Positions 10,689 to 24,196 of a stretch of 64,000 bases of DNA are shown here, one piece after another (positions within the stretch are counted from its first letter, which is position 1; the number at the start of each line of letters is the position of its first letter). Source of the stretch: Acanthosoma haemorrhoidale (lineage: Eukaryota > Arthropoda > Insecta > Hemiptera > Acanthosomatidae); the NCBI GenBank assembly GCA_930367205.1, contig OV884011.1, forward strand, positions 46,017,754 through 46,081,753, given 5' to 3'. The notes beneath the pieces are model-generated. The model saw nothing but the letters and a program-made list of their open reading frames with translations, had not been told where the DNA came from and searched no databases. The translations under genes and the position numbers were made by a program.

Positions 10689-11933
10689 AACAGACGATCG
10701 CCCCCCAGATTAGACCTGTTTGGAAGGTGAACCTATTCTACTAGTTCCTGTTTCTTTTAAACTGCAGTGATTTTGTTAGCAGGCAACCGTTAATCTAATA
10801 CCGATAAGGAGAAGACAATATTGAACTGTAGAGAGAGCGGAGAGGAGCTAATGATAAAAGAGGCGGTGGGCGGTGAGACAATGGAAGAGAAATGATAAAT
10901 CACATTGGAAATGAGGCAGCAGGCACCTGTGCCTGATGGGATAATAATTACCTACCTACCTGCCTGCGTCTTAGCGAGCTCCTGTCCTATAATATCTCAT
11001 ACACCCACTCACGCTACTTTTTTTTCTCCTGCTAGAGACTTATTGCCGTTGCTTAGTGCTACCATTCTCGTGTTTTCCACCTACGGTAGGGCTTAGCAGG
11101 TAGACCTAAGTCGAATATTCGTTGCATAGATTTGTGCGTGGCACAGGCATAAGACGACTAGCATGGACGGGAGACAAAAAAAGCCATTCATATCATCGAA
11201 GGCAATACTATTTATGTTACGTAAGTGATTATTAGTCCTTTGAATGACATTGGCGGGAAACGTTTGTTGTACTTTGAGGATGGAAATAAACCACGGATAT
11301 CCTCCTCCAAGGAGATTTTTAACACATTAATTACAGGGTACTACATTAATACATGGGTGGGTCTCTTGGGCAATGGATGTTAGCAAGTCTGGGGTGCCAA
11401 CCCCGGCAAACTTATCCAAGATTTTTTTTTTTAAATGTTTATCCAAACAACACATGTGACACATGTCCCACGTGTGATTTTGTATATTTATAGAAAAATT
11501 GGGAAACGTCAATAACTGCTAATGAGCGGTTTGATAACAAAGGGAGTCGTTCCGCACCTCTTATGTTAACACACCACACAGCCATTATCAAGTTTTATTA
11601 AATTACAAAATGTATAGTAAAAAACCTAAATAAATGAGTGTCAATAAATTAATTCTTGCTAACCCTAAGTTACCGCTGAAAAAACCTTGAAGACTGCATC
11701 CCTTGTTAACGCTCATTTCTTTGTTATTGTGTGAGTAAGGAATTGGATGTCAAAAAGTGCCGTTTTGAACACAATAAACAAGGGGCAACAATCGTTTTTG
11801 CTTGATTATTTACGCATTTACCTACTCCAATTTCACTACCAATTCAAAGATGTATCAACCAACGAAGAACTACCCACGTTTGTAACTGTAAAATCATTTG
11901 TCTTTCAATTTAAGGATTATAAACCCAGAATCT
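10689..11933. other. Stretch without a recognisable gene
   Basis: Short frames only and no motif recognised. It is moderately GC-richer at about 10800-11100. It ends at the first copy of an inverted repeat. Confidence 0.45.
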
Positions 11934-12220
11934 TCGGCAAAACTAAGAACCGAATGCTGAGAGTTTCATGACTCACAAACCATAACTCACAAAATACTAA
12001 CGATTTTCATTGATTTAGAAACAGCATTTGGGCTATGGCTCAATAAACCGGATGATGCATCTTGGAAGGATGAGGTAGTACTTTTTGAAGAAATTGAATG
12101 TTAAATTGCATGCCTTCAATGGCTGCAGAGGAAACAGAGGAATTATTTTTTGTTTTCGGATCATCAAAAGAAACCAATATCAAATTTAATTCAATTCTGC
12201 AAGATGGTTTTTGGCACTGC
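11934..12220 (+). repeat. Unclassified repeat D, copy 1
   Basis: This segment is repeated in inverted orientation at 15369-15661, with scattered substitutions and small indels. Shared blocks include TTCGGCAAAACTAAGAACCG at one end and the complement of GCAGTGCCAAAAACCATC at the other. On the minus strand a peptide containing SSAAIEGMQFNIQFLQK is encoded, and the other copy encodes the close variant SSAAIEEMKCNIQFLQK. No transposase or terminal repeat was recognised. Confidence 0.7.
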
Positions 12221-12248
12221 TTGCACTGCACATAAAAAATAAGTTAAA

Positions 12249-12971
12249 CTAACAATTACAATACGAGGGTAATCTGAAAGGTTTCCGACCTAACAAAGAT
12301 ACAAGACGTTTTTTCAGAAATTTTTCAACATAGTCTCCTTGTAACTCTACACGCTTCTCCCAGCGATGCTCCCATCTCTGTAACTCATCCAAATAGTACT
12401 CGGCGTTTTTCTCTGCAAAATAATCGTTCACGAAGGTGATTGCCTCTTCATTTGACGAAAATCTCTGTCCTCCGAGTGCAATTTTTAGATGAGGGAACAA
12501 AAAGAAGTCGCTTGGGGCTAGATCTGGTGAGTAAGGTGGATGGTCAAGCAGTTTAAACCATAATTCATGGATTTTCGCCATGGCAACCGCTGCGTTGTCT
12601 TGGTGAAACAGGATTTTCTTTTACTGCAAATGTGGCCGTTTTTCCGCAAGTTCTGCCTTCAGCTTGTCAAGTAATGAAGCGCAGTATGCTCCTGTAATGG
12701 GGTTTCCTTTTTGAAGATAATTGATTAAAATAACTCCATGACTATCCCAAAAAACAGTCGCCATCACTTTCCCAGCCGAAAAAACAGTTTTAGCTTTTTT
12801 TGGAGCCGGTTCCCCCTTTGCAGTCCACTGTTTGGACTGTATTTTTGTTTCGGGCGTATAATGGTGTATCCAAGTTTCATCCACAGAATCCAACTCATCT
12901 TTGATTTGTGTAGGCGTATTGCCTTTCAAAAACAAATATTTAATGACAGCTCGATACTCGATTTTGTCCAT
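12249..12971 (-). pseudogene. mariner transposase, deleted and interrupted
   Basis: Reading on the minus strand, the protein starts MDKIEYRAVIKYLFLKG, the first helix-turn-helix. It then jumps from DELDSV straight to DETWIHHYTPETK, which holds the first catalytic aspartate. In full-length mariner transposases more than 100 residues separate these points. The frame continues to KRPHLQ, meets an in-frame TAA at 12621-12623, then continues in the same frame as KKILFHQDNA, with the second aspartate. Five residues are missing after HQDNA, so only 29 residues separate it from the third aspartate in SPDLAPSDFFLF. The mariner spacing is 34. The C-terminus runs through the terminal repeat. The protein is inactive. 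Confidence 0.9.
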
Positions 12972-13149
12972 TTTCATAAAAACACTCACATCGACTCACT
13001 CAAACGACTGTTACACAACAACTGCGCGTCCAAAATGGCTGAAACTTTGGTGAGTAACTCTCAACAGATGAACAACGTAATTCACAAGCTTTTATTTACG
13101 ACTGCTGCTATCTTCATGTTGAGGTCGGAAACTTTTCAGACCACTCTCG
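12264..13149 (-). mobile_element. Internally deleted mariner transposon
   Basis: This 886-bp element is flanked by TA at 12262-12263 and 13150-13151. Its imperfect terminal inverted repeats share TCTGAAA.GTTTCCGACCT at one end and the complement AGGTCGGAAAC.TTTCAGA at the other. Mariners are usually about 1.3 kb. The shortfall is explained by a missing block between the DNA-binding domain and the first catalytic aspartate, plus small deletions. The transposase reads on the minus strand. The element sits about 40 bp from the end of repeat D copy 1, probably by chance. Confidence 0.9.
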
Positions 13150-13151
13150 TA

Positions 13152-15368
13152 TAAGAGCGGAAATAGCAACCTTTTATTTTTTGGCTTTCTATACCGGACT
13201 AGTTATTTCTTCATTCGGTAAGCTACTCATTTTCTCTCACCGCGACTATATCAAAACCTAGTCAAGGCCCACTTCTGTAAGAGTTAATCCTTAGGGGAAC
13301 CTGGAGTAGAGCCGTTAACCGCCACAGTGCGGTCATTAAACTTGTGTAAATTGTAGCTAAGCGACAGTAGAAACTGATGAAATATGGATGTTTGCTTAAG
13401 CCGCCCACAAACATAAGTCGGTACGTGGTTCTAATAGTCTCCAGAGAGATTTACCTCACTCGTCACAAAACGGCCCATAAAACTTTAATGCCACCAACTC
13501 TCCGTCCGTTTTTTCTCCTCCTTACTCCTTTCAATCGAATGGAAAACCGATACAGAAAAAAACACGATAAAAAAAAGGAAAGCAATCTAATTTATGTCCC
13601 GGAATGACTGTTAGAGACAACAATGACTCCCTGAAGACTGCCCTTTTTTCTTTCCCCGGTTCTCCTCCAATTAAAAGTCAGCGGGGACTATAACTCTGCA
13701 AGGAGCAATTTGTGATCGGGTTGACGCTCCCTCAAATAAAACAATTATCCTGAGAGGAATTGCACACACAATATAATCAATCCTTGTTTACAAGCGATAA
13801 ATATATCAGCTGCAATGCCACTACCCTGTGGGGTTCCGGTGAGTTTGTTCAACGAAAGCTGTCTTTTCTCATGGCACAGTTTATTCTACAGAAAACTGTA
13901 CATAAAACCATGCTAATACTAGCTTATTCAAGGGTCCGCCACATTTTTACCTAACATTTCTTCAATCGATATTTAACTAAAATACATTGAAGATATGTAC
14001 TGTGTAAACAAAATCCACCGAAAGAGAAATGGTTCGGGGGACACCTTTTTGATGGTGTACATTTTTCGTTAACATTTTTAATTACAAATTAATTCAGGCC
14101 ACCTATTCAGCTTACCCATTTAAATACGGTCCTCCGGGCCGGATACTCGTATTTCTTTATTTTGTATATATTTCTATTCAAACTGTATCTGTTTCTGTAT
14201 ATTTTTATTTATATCTATCTGATCATCAACCTATGAAAGTTATATTCCAGTGGCAAGAAAAACATCCTATGTGTAGTGTATACATACATTCAATTAATTT
14301 TTATTCATACAGGCAGTGGAAATCGTGTTTTCTGTTTTGTTTCACCAATTTCGATTCAGCCCTAATTTAGGCGAAACCTCTGATAAATCACCAAATTCTT
14401 CTCAGGTTAGCTATTACTGGTAAACACCCTTTTCTTTTCGAGAAAAGAGTGATGTTCTCTGCGAAGATAAACACTGGCCCACTAACACACCCTAAGCGGA
14501 CGATCCTCTTTTTGACCGCCCCCGGACAGGCCTCCTAAGCAGCCATCTGCATAATCTCCAACCGCTGAGATATTACGGCCGGCCTCCAAATTACAAAGGC
14601 GTGACTTTTAACGGGAGCATGGAGAGCGGATGGGGATTTATAAAGTGCGGACGCGTCTCATCCGTAACCGTCATAAAAATGGTAGCATTTTCAGAGTCTG
14701 TAATCATCCAGAATACGTTTCTACTCAGAGTAAAAAAACAAAAACAAATGTAACATGCGGTTTTAATCCCAAGTACATCTACTTGCTTTCAAGTTCATCA
14801 TATAACTTTTGACCAGTGCAGAAAGCTGTCAGGTACACAACTCCATTCTCGGGTATATAGAAAATAATTTTACCAGCAACCATAATTATTTACAATGACA
14901 TTAACACAGTGATAAAACAAATGGCACAGTTACAAATATACTTTATCTCTGTAACGAAATTTCATTGTTCTCAGCCTAATAAAATCTTATAAGTAATTTA
15001 GGGGGAACAATAAAATAAACAGCACCTCCCATCAAAATAAAACCTATATTTAATACTATTGTTTCTAAGTAATTTATACATTTCTCAAACTTGAAATCTA
15101 GTATAACTAAAATGAAGTAACAAGAGTTGTATATTTAAAATATACTGAAACCCTGCCGGTAAGGTAATTTGTAGTTCCTGGACAAGAACGAAAAAAATAT
15201 TACCTCTTATAATAAGTGGTATATTTAATAAAATACCTTATAAGTGGGATAGTAATGGACTAATTTTGATGTAACGAGGGGAATCAGTTACCAGTCTTAA
15301 GAAATTGTTTTGAGCTATCTGAAGTTTGGAGTAGTTCTACGACAGGCTTTGTAAAGGATTATACTATA
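13152..15368. other. Stretch without a recognisable gene, between repeat D copies
   Basis: No gene, RNA or repeat family was recognised. A GC-richer patch at about 14480-14640 has no readable motif. Together with the mariner it makes up the spacer between the two inverted D copies. Confidence 0.45.
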
Positions 15369-15661
15369 GCAGTGCCAAAAACCATCTTGCAGAATTGAAT
15401 TAAATTTGATATTGGTTTCTTTTCATGATTCGAAAATAAAACATAATTCCTCCATTTCCTCTGCAGCCATTGAAGAAATGAAATGTAACATTCAATTTCT
15501 TCAAAAAAGGACTACCTCATCCTTCCAAGATGCATCATCCGCTTTATTTAGCTATAGCCCAAATTCTGTTTCTAAATCAACGAAAATCGTTAGTATATTG
15601 TGAGTTATGGTTTGTGAGTCATGATAAAACTATCAGCATTCGGTTCTTAGTTTTGCCGAAC
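15369..15661 (-). repeat. Unclassified repeat D, copy 2
   Basis: Inverted counterpart of 11934-12220. A + strand frame at about 15406-15603 encodes ILVSFHDSK and SSAAIEEMKCNIQFLQK, close to the peptide on the minus strand of copy 1 up to LQK, where the frames diverge. The copy is decayed and unclassified. Confidence 0.7.
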
Positions 15662-18600
15662 AGGTTTCGGCGAGTTTTGCATTTATTTCTATTAATAGAG
15701 ACTTAAGTGTTAATTGACGATAAAATATCCTGGGAAAATAACACTTTTAATGTCCTGTATAAAATAAATAAGAATATTAAGTGATAAACACGAAACTATA
15801 ACTAATTTATATCTTATCATCATCATTTAGATAAAGAAAATCGTATAGTTTATCACAGTGTAGAATGTTCACAGCCTCCTTCATTGATGTGGCTTATGTG
15901 TTTGCCTTCTCTTAGCTAAATTGTTTCATAGCTTTTCAAACTTGATGTATAAATTGGAATGGACCTTTTATAATAGGCCAATAATAATTTACGTTAGGTA
16001 GGTTTAAAAAAAAACTTGAAACGGGTTTGCTCTTAATACATAACACATTACTGTTTTTTTGTTGAGAGTGAAGTCGTCACTGGAGATATTACAAAAGTCT
16101 TTGTTGTTGACCTTTACAAAAACAATCTTTTGACGAAAACAATAGTAAATTAACTTTCAGTTCAGTAAAGTATTTTTACTGCCAAAAATCTAGATACATA
16201 AAACTCACTAAGCTAAACTGAACCAAATAATTTTATTTAACTTATGACGTTTTTACACTAGCATGACTTCAAATGAATGAGGCGTGAGTACGCTTCGAAG
16301 GTCAAAGCACCACCGAGGACGATATTGTATGATCGATTCATTCCCAGTAAACCGTGGATCCTCACAAATGTAAATACATCATTAAATTGTAGTCTTGGAA
16401 AAAACAATTTCTTTTCTCCCTCCGACGTTCCAAGACTCCAACAGTACCTACTGTATACATTCACCTAAATTACCAAGCCTGGAAATATTTCTATGTTGTC
16501 CGTTCGACGGCTAACGGTAGAGAATTAATGGGTGAATTATTGCCACAGTAGATCTATTGATCAAGCTGTCAGTGTAAGCGAGCCGGTAGAAGTGGCCTTA
16601 AATGGAGGCAACTCTTCCAGTATTTTATAATTAAGTAGCATTTTTATTGGCAGACAGCGCGGGTAAGCTTTTACACTTCGCTGGCTTTTGCCAAACCGAT
16701 GTGTACTCAAGAGATTTATTTTATTTTTCTAATGCCTATAAATGGGTATACAATCTCATTCAACTTTCATGTATTCTTTAGAAAAAACAAGCTTTTTAAA
16801 CATTCTGAAAAGGTGAAAACAAATATGTATGTCAAACATACACATATCTCCTTTTGAAAATATATTAAAACACGACATATATTCAACATGTCTTGTGTAA
16901 GAACATGTTATTTAAATTTTTTTTCTCTTTTTCCTTCTCGTCCAGCTAAAGCATTAAACCAAGCAACCACTTGGTTAGGAAAAACTTCAAAAACACTCTC
17001 AAAAGAGTAAAATTCCTCCACCTGATCCTATTTCTGGATAGGAGTTGTGGGATAGCTGTAAAAAAAATCACCATAAGCACAAATTTTGTAACCCCTTAAA
17101 AAAAAGTCGGCCAACTCCGGAATATGACAGAAAGCATAATGTATGCGTGTAATATGTGTAAAGAGCTAGGCTTAAAATGTTCGATATGTATACTCAAAGT
17201 AATGTGACAAGCCTGTCATATTTGTCATTTTGTTCGAATGTTTATAGTTTCTCTTCTGTCGTCAGGACTATAAAGTAACTCTATTTATAACAAAAACAAC
17301 ATAATGTTTTGTAATCTTGTCATGTTTAGGGAGAAACTATGTATGTATTTAGAACGAATTTATGGTCCGTTCAAGTCAAACATTTTTAGGGCCCATCATG
17401 TTGATGAGGCTAAAACACTGGCGGTCACTTGGTATTTACTCGACGGATGGTCGTTAAGTTTTGTTTTACACGTCTTAACTTGCTCAAGAGCGTAGTAGGA
17501 ACTCATGCAATGAGACATTTATGCTCCATACTTCAGGGTGATTTTAAGTCGCATCAGTATGCTGGGGTACAGGATGTTGATGGGCGGTGCCGTCGAGCAT
17601 TGCTCCGTCATCAGGCGCCCCTAATGGCTGGAGATTGTGGATGCCTGTATCGCGATGAATAAATAATATGATATGAGTTTTATATCTCGAGCAAGCTGTT
17701 TTACATAGAGATTAGCCATCAATAACTCTTTGTCAGCCGGCGAGGAATCGGACAATAAGAATATTAACTAAACGCCTTCCAAATGTATTAATTAGAATTG
17801 TCTCACCTCTGAGGCGTCGCCTACAACTGTCGCAACTTCGGAAGGATTCCAGCGATTAATTCCTCATCCGTTGAATACATATTCATGAACAGAAACGAGT
17901 CGTCTTTTTCTTGTTACGACTTGTTACTATGTACAGATTGGAGATTAGGGCTTGTTTGATTAAGTCTGTCTCAGGCGACACCTCTCATTCTAGAGGTGAA
18001 CACGATGTGTAGCACGAAAAATTTATTAATCACCAGGAAGAAATAAGAATCCGATCCAATAATGTGATCCTTTACACAAAGTTGAGGACTAAATCAGGAA
18101 GGGTACCCTATTTCTAGATGTAAATATTCACGTGTCATGTTAAAAAAAAGTTATTTCTCAAATGGTCATTAAACCGTTCATCAGACTATACGGAATCATC
18201 AGAAACATAGAAAGTTGTAATCCAGTGTACAAGTACTAGTCGACTATTTAGGAGTGACTCGAGGATGGAGAGGTTAGGGAAAAAAAAAATGGTAGGCCAC
18301 CGAAAAAGGATGCTAGCAGAAAAGAGGATTAAAAGGCATTAAAATCGGGACAGAAGGTATGCGAAAAAAAAAAATGAAACTATGAAAAATTAGATTTCAA
18401 TAGGAAAATTGCGGGAAGAGAGTTCATTAAAGATAGTTGGACTGACATTTGTCAAGATATGACTGGTCGCTTCAAAAGGAAACCCTTTGTTGTTTAATAA
18501 ATTCATACCGGAAAGGGACAATGTTTAATATTTTAGGAAAAACTCTGGGGCTCCGAAATTTGAAATGCTACCTCTTCTTCATTTCCATTCAAACTTTTTT

Positions 18601-21600
18601 TTAGATTTCGCAAAATTTAAGACTTATCTACATTACTTGGCTATAAAATCGTTAAACTGAACTAGACTGTGAGTGATGTATCTTATGTTTTATTATTCGC
18701 TACCATTTAGTTCATTCCACAAACCAAGTCGTTGAACATTTTCCCTACGCTCAATCATTATTTGTTACGTCCAAAATATTCAAGAAATCCACTTCTCTTT
18801 ATTAGAGCATACTTATTTTCTTAGGTTGTCATTAAATAAAATCAATACTGTAGGGTATTCAGTTCGAAGAGACAACGTCCTGCCGAAGGAGAACCGAGAA
18901 GAATCAATATTTTCCTCACTCCACGCCTAAAGGGATATATCGCTGGGAAGACTTAAAGAGACGTGACCGAGTGGTGTTAGAAAAAGTTAACTTCCTCTTA
19001 AACGTTGTAGCACTTAGTAAGCAGCGAAGCAGCTCGCCTGATGTTGTGATAACGATTCTTGTTCAAATGGCTGGCTTAGAGCCAGGACATGTAGCTCTCA
19101 AAACCTCCGACATACCAACGGGTAATCCCTTAAGTACCTTTCCCACGTACTAATTTTATTAACATCAATCAGTCACCTATTGACTTCAGAATCAATTTTT
19201 TCATCCCAACACAGTCAGTAACATCGCAAAAACATACAGTTCTTGAATAATTTAAACTTTATAATTATTTTATGAGCCTAGTAATTAACTCGTATTGCAC
19301 TCCATCTAAAATTAAATTTAATGTACTACCACAGTTATTTAGCTTTTTAAGGAGTATTTGTTAACTTATATTTGTTTTTTTTTGTATTTCAAAACCGCTC
19401 CGTTACTCCTGTATCTTTCTGTCTCTTTGCTCAATTGGTTTAGTAATAAATTAACGTGAATTAGACAGCCCAAGAGATATAAAATTTTACATGGAGGTTT
19501 CGTTTGATGAACGAAGGACATGAAAAATTCTAGAAACTCCATTAAACATGTGTTGTTAATTAATTTCTTGGAAAACAAAAAAATAATGTTCCTATCATGT
19601 CTAATAATGGATTAGGGACTTTACTCGCACTGGAAACACATCATTAAAATCCTTATCAAACCTTTTCAGAGCTGTGACAAAACCCTTGCAAAATAGGGTG
19701 ATAAATTATTTTTGAATTGATTATTTTTTTCTTTTAAAGAATTAGTTGTAGCTTGTTTTATGTATTATTATGAATTTAATTATTATTATATAAATTTTAC
19801 ACTCAAGGCTATTTAGGCTGATATTTAATAGGACAGGAGGATAGGCGTGGCAGGAGAATGCCAGGAGGCTAGAAAGTTATCTTGTTAAATATCCCATTCA
19901 ATAATGCATGTAAAGTGTTAATTGGTGTTTTTTATGTGCTGGAGGTGATGGGCCCTGACAGGACAGATAAGGCGGCTCTTGTAGATGTACGATAACAGGC
20001 TCCTTCTTGTATACCTTTCATCTCTTGTCTTGGCACTTTAGGCCGAAACCTTTTTGACTGCCGAGAGTCAAAATATGGATTGATGCTACCTAGGTGTAGA
20101 AGCGGTTTGACACTCAATACTCCTGCCAGCCTCGCCACACTTCAGCGTCATCATCGCTCGTTTACAGGCAGCAGCTAATAGCATCAGGCTTTTCGAAAAA
20201 CAACAGCACCAAAGTCCAAGCAGACGAAAAGTTTTATCAAAGCAGACAAGGATTATGTACTTAATAAGTACTACATACACTATTTATTGAAATGATTATA
20301 AAAAGAAACATGTTTATAATTTTGCAATTGTATTCCCTTTTAAGCAATATGTTTGTAAGAGGTTAAAAATTAATTGTGTTTCAATCTTATCTTCTGTAAG
20401 GATCCGCTCATCCCAAATAAATTCCTTTATTTTTCTCTTATCTATAATCTTAAAAATTTGAGAGCTAAGAAAAAAAAAAAATCTTATCTTCTTATTATTG
20501 AGAACCGTTAAAAGAAAAAAAACTACATAATTAACTCCTAAGTAGTTATTAGGACCAATTGATCAAAGACCCTACAGTCGAATTAGTGAAAACAACGCTT
20601 AAATAAAAATTGTTTTAGAAATAAATAATTGTATAGTTGAAGTTAATAACCAATCAAAATTTCGAAAGATGCATATAAAAAAAATAACGAAAAACTATCA
20701 AAATATAATCAACGGAAATACCGTTCATTTACAGTCTTAATAAAATTTAGCAATCAATAAACACAAATTAAAGCTAAAGCCGAAAAAATTTGAATTCGTT
20801 AATGTTTAAAGCACATATTAGGTGGAAATTCCGCAAAAAACACAAATTTCTTTTCTTTCCCCCTTAACTTCTCAACAGAAATGCTTTCAGTACAACTTTC
20901 GTTATAGAAGAGGAAACCGTTGACATTTCTTCCGCTTACACTAACATACCAGAACTTAATGTTCATGAGATATTTTTATATGACGTCGGAAGGCATCTTC
21001 TTGAAACCAAATTAAAAATATCTTGACTACGAAAACCTTTTAGATTGTGGAATGTGAACCTTTTTAAAACAAATACAAATGTACATCGTAGCTTCACCCG
21101 TTGATAAGTTAAGTTACGTTTGGTCTACGCCCTGTAATTATGCTAATTAAATATACTTTTGCTTCAAATAAAAATTGATAACTAATTGTGAAAATAAAAT
21201 CCACATAGTATTTAGCTGCCCGAAAATGATCTTGTGGAAAACACTGTTTTGGGTAGAGATACCCACCTCTTCGGTCCCATTTACTGACTCGACTATACTG
21301 TTGAGGGAGAAAGGATAATATTTTATAATCGATGGTTGTTTAAATGTGAGTACTTTGAGGAGACAGGAGAGTGTGGTAATTGATTACGATATATCGCACG
21401 ATTAGCTATATCTACAACCCTGTACTCGAGTTCTCCAAATAACTCCACATCAACAAAGTTTTAGTTACATTTACAGAAAATGAAAATAAGTACAACCGGA
21501 TATTCAGAAAGCTCTACTTCAAGGCGGAAGAGGGCGCAATAATAACAACAAAGCGCTACAAGTTTCGATAGCAAACTACAATGAAAATGCTCTTATGGGG

Positions 21601-21882
21601 TAAATATTTTGCTTGATCTCAAACTTGCGCTAGGTCGGAGGAGCTCTATCCACTATGACTGTCCCTGAAATGCTGTGTGCAGCTTAGCCGTTTAACCACT
21701 CCTCGAAGGTAAGTACCTTCTGTCGGGGGTGCCTGCCCGCTGGGAGAGGTCTCTCGATACAGCCACTACCCGCTGAGCGTCAGAAAGAGATAAATAAAGC
21801 TGTGGTGTTCAACCTTTGCTGGCGGCCTTGCCGGCGTGAAGCTTAATTCGTATTTCCCTTATGGATCTGACTCCATAAGATC
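15662..21882. other. AT-rich stretch without a recognisable gene
   Basis: Only short open frames with no family motifs. Several A/T homopolymers occur. I see nothing here that can be assigned. Confidence 0.45.
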
Positions 21883-22136
21883 TTAGAAGTTGTTCCCCGA
21901 CATCACACTATGTACAGGAGCCACGAGTTTCCGTACGTCCGGGTCCCAAAGGCGAGTGTGAACCGGAAAGAGGCAGACGGGACCGCTGGGGTAGACACTA
22001 TTAGGAACATTTTGTAGGGCCCCAGATAACGTCGTGTGCATGGAAGGAATCCCTTGCAAGGATGTGCTAGTTTTAGCGAGACGAAACCAGAACTTGGAAG
22101 GTGTGGGGTCTGACAATGCTGGACTAAAGATAGCAA
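21883..22136 (-). other. Two overlapping open frames in a GC-richer patch, unassigned
   Basis: Two minus-strand frames of 77 codons overlap here (21883-22116 and 21903-22136). The first reads LWDPDVRKLVAPVHSVMSG near its end and looks protein-like in composition. I recognise no domain. The surrounding 21640-22830 is more GC-rich than its neighbours, which could mark an old exon or repeat. Both frames are short enough to be chance. Confidence 0.15.
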
Positions 22137-24130
22137 CGTTAGGTGGAGGGGTGCAATGAGTGGTGCAGAGTTAATTAAATAAAAAAGCCATGGTTCGAGA
22201 AGAGCAACAAGTGCCCGTGCAGAGATAGAAGGTGATTCATTCCTGCCTGCAGCGAATGAGACAGCTTTTAATTGTGGGCAATCATATTAACGTTTATTTT
22301 TGCCAATTAGGGGATACTACGACCGCACCCCTAGCGAGCTAGTCAGCCGGATATAAAATACGGAAGGCTGGCGTTTTCTGGTTCAAAATGAGGGTAACTT
22401 CTATTTATTTGATGTGAAGAAGGTTGCATTACATCTTCTATACAAAATAATCCTTCCAATCCTTTGGAAGATACAACCCGTTGTCTCACATGGGCTTGGT
22501 CGGACCAAAAGCCGTTCTAAAGTGGTCTATTGGGAAAACTTGGAAAACATTTGTGAGATCGTTTACCCACAGGCCAAAGTTGCCTTGGAGGTAAACAACC
22601 CTGATGGACGTAAGGCGAGGAAGAGGGTGAAGATCGCAGACTAACCACAGACGTCTGTTCAGTTTACGCCCTGGCCGGTCTATATTTCGGGTATCTGGAC
22701 TGGATAATTTCCTCTCCTCTGACGGCTCCTAGACGCCCGGCCGTAACTCCCGGACGGCTGGCCCGTCGGATCCCAACCTTGTTATTACAGGAGCTGTCAA
22801 TGGGATCACCTAGGGCTTCCGCTCTCTTTGTTTTTTATCTCATCGCCCGTCCTTCACGCTATTAAACAGCCTTCTATTTACTTTATGGTAATCCTCCAGC
22901 ACAGGTGACTGTGTCGCATTCCTCGCCTGGCACCTATCCATCAACGAGGCGACTCTACCATCACATAAATCAGGCCGGCTATATAATATTATATTCGAAG
23001 CAATCACTGGTACGATGGTGTCCACAGATAACAGCGTGATAGTAATAAAGCTGAAAATTAAAAATGTTACGCTCGAAAAGAAAAAAAGACACGAGATGAG
23101 CAATCTAAAGGTCAATTTGTATAACCTCCACCCATTTTATAATGTACGACCTTATTGACGACAGGCTGACTACATTCACTTTCATTTAAACACAGACAAA
23201 TATTCAAATTATAAAATATTGAATATTTAAAGCAATTTAATCCAAATACCACTCAATGACAGAAAAACAGGAAGGCTCTAGAAGTTGAATGTTTCATTGT
23301 AATTATTCTAATACCATAGAACAGAACTGTTTATCATTGCAAAGTTATTTATTTGCAAAATTACAATTTGAATATTCAGGATGAATAATTGTTAATCAGG
23401 AGCTCAATCATCCCTTATAAACAATTCCGATTACAAGATCTGTATTCGAATAATTACAATTTACTTGTACTTCTACATTAATTGAGAATAAATACACACA
23501 TATTCTATTCTGGAGCGCGCCCGCTTCCCATGGCAGTCCCCCAGCCATCTGCTAGAAGACCCGGAAGCAGCAGAGCTTCTCATGCCTCTCCGACCGCTTC
23601 ACGATGAGGCGAAGACTTGAGAGAGAGCAAGAGAGTGCACAATTCCACTCTCCCAATATGTACAGTCCAAACTCAGACCGGCATTTATAAAATATGTGCA
23701 TACAAAATCTGCCCAGGAAGCACTATGCCACTATGCTCCCGAGGATTCCCTAGTGAACCAGTTGGAGAATGTGGGGGCAAAGAAGATCCCGTACCTCAAT
23801 CTCCGACCTTTCGGTATCAATGCACTTAAATCAATTCGTCTCCTATAAGGGAGACCTAATGTCTATACCATGGATATCAGTTTATTTTCAGGTTAACAAT
23901 AAGTAAAGCGCTGAAATTCCACAGGTCACCGTCTATCTATGGGGATTAAATCTGAATAGGACTCGCTTAATGTAGTGAGTTGTTATTTTCCCTAAAGGCC
24001 TAGGAAGTTGACTATTTGCGTAGCGATTATTTTAAAATTGTGCCTATAAGAGAATAATATATCTTCTAAGAAAAAAATCAGTAATGTTTTTTCCACTCTG
24101 TATCAATGTACGAATTTTAAACTGGTAATA
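22137..24130. other. Stretch without a recognisable gene
   Basis: A 76-codon + strand frame at 22414-22644 ends in DGRKARKRVKIAD but matches nothing I know. The GC-richer composition continues to about 22830, then AT-rich sequence follows. A GC-rich patch recurs at 23510-23620. Confidence 0.4.
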
Positions 24131-24196
24131 AAATTGTTTAAAATGGTTCAAGAAATTGTTTAAAATTGTTCGAGAAATTGTTTAACTGGTCTCAGG
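24131..24196 (+). repeat. Short tandem repeat, 22-bp unit, three copies
   Basis: Three adjacent 22-bp units each begin AAATTGTTTAA (24131, 24153, 24175). The first two differ at two positions and the third diverges in its second half. It is a small minisatellite. Confidence 0.75.

Noticed and set aside
12738..13154. 138-codon + strand frame
   Set aside because: It is the antisense shadow of the mariner transposase, which has clear motifs on the minus strand.
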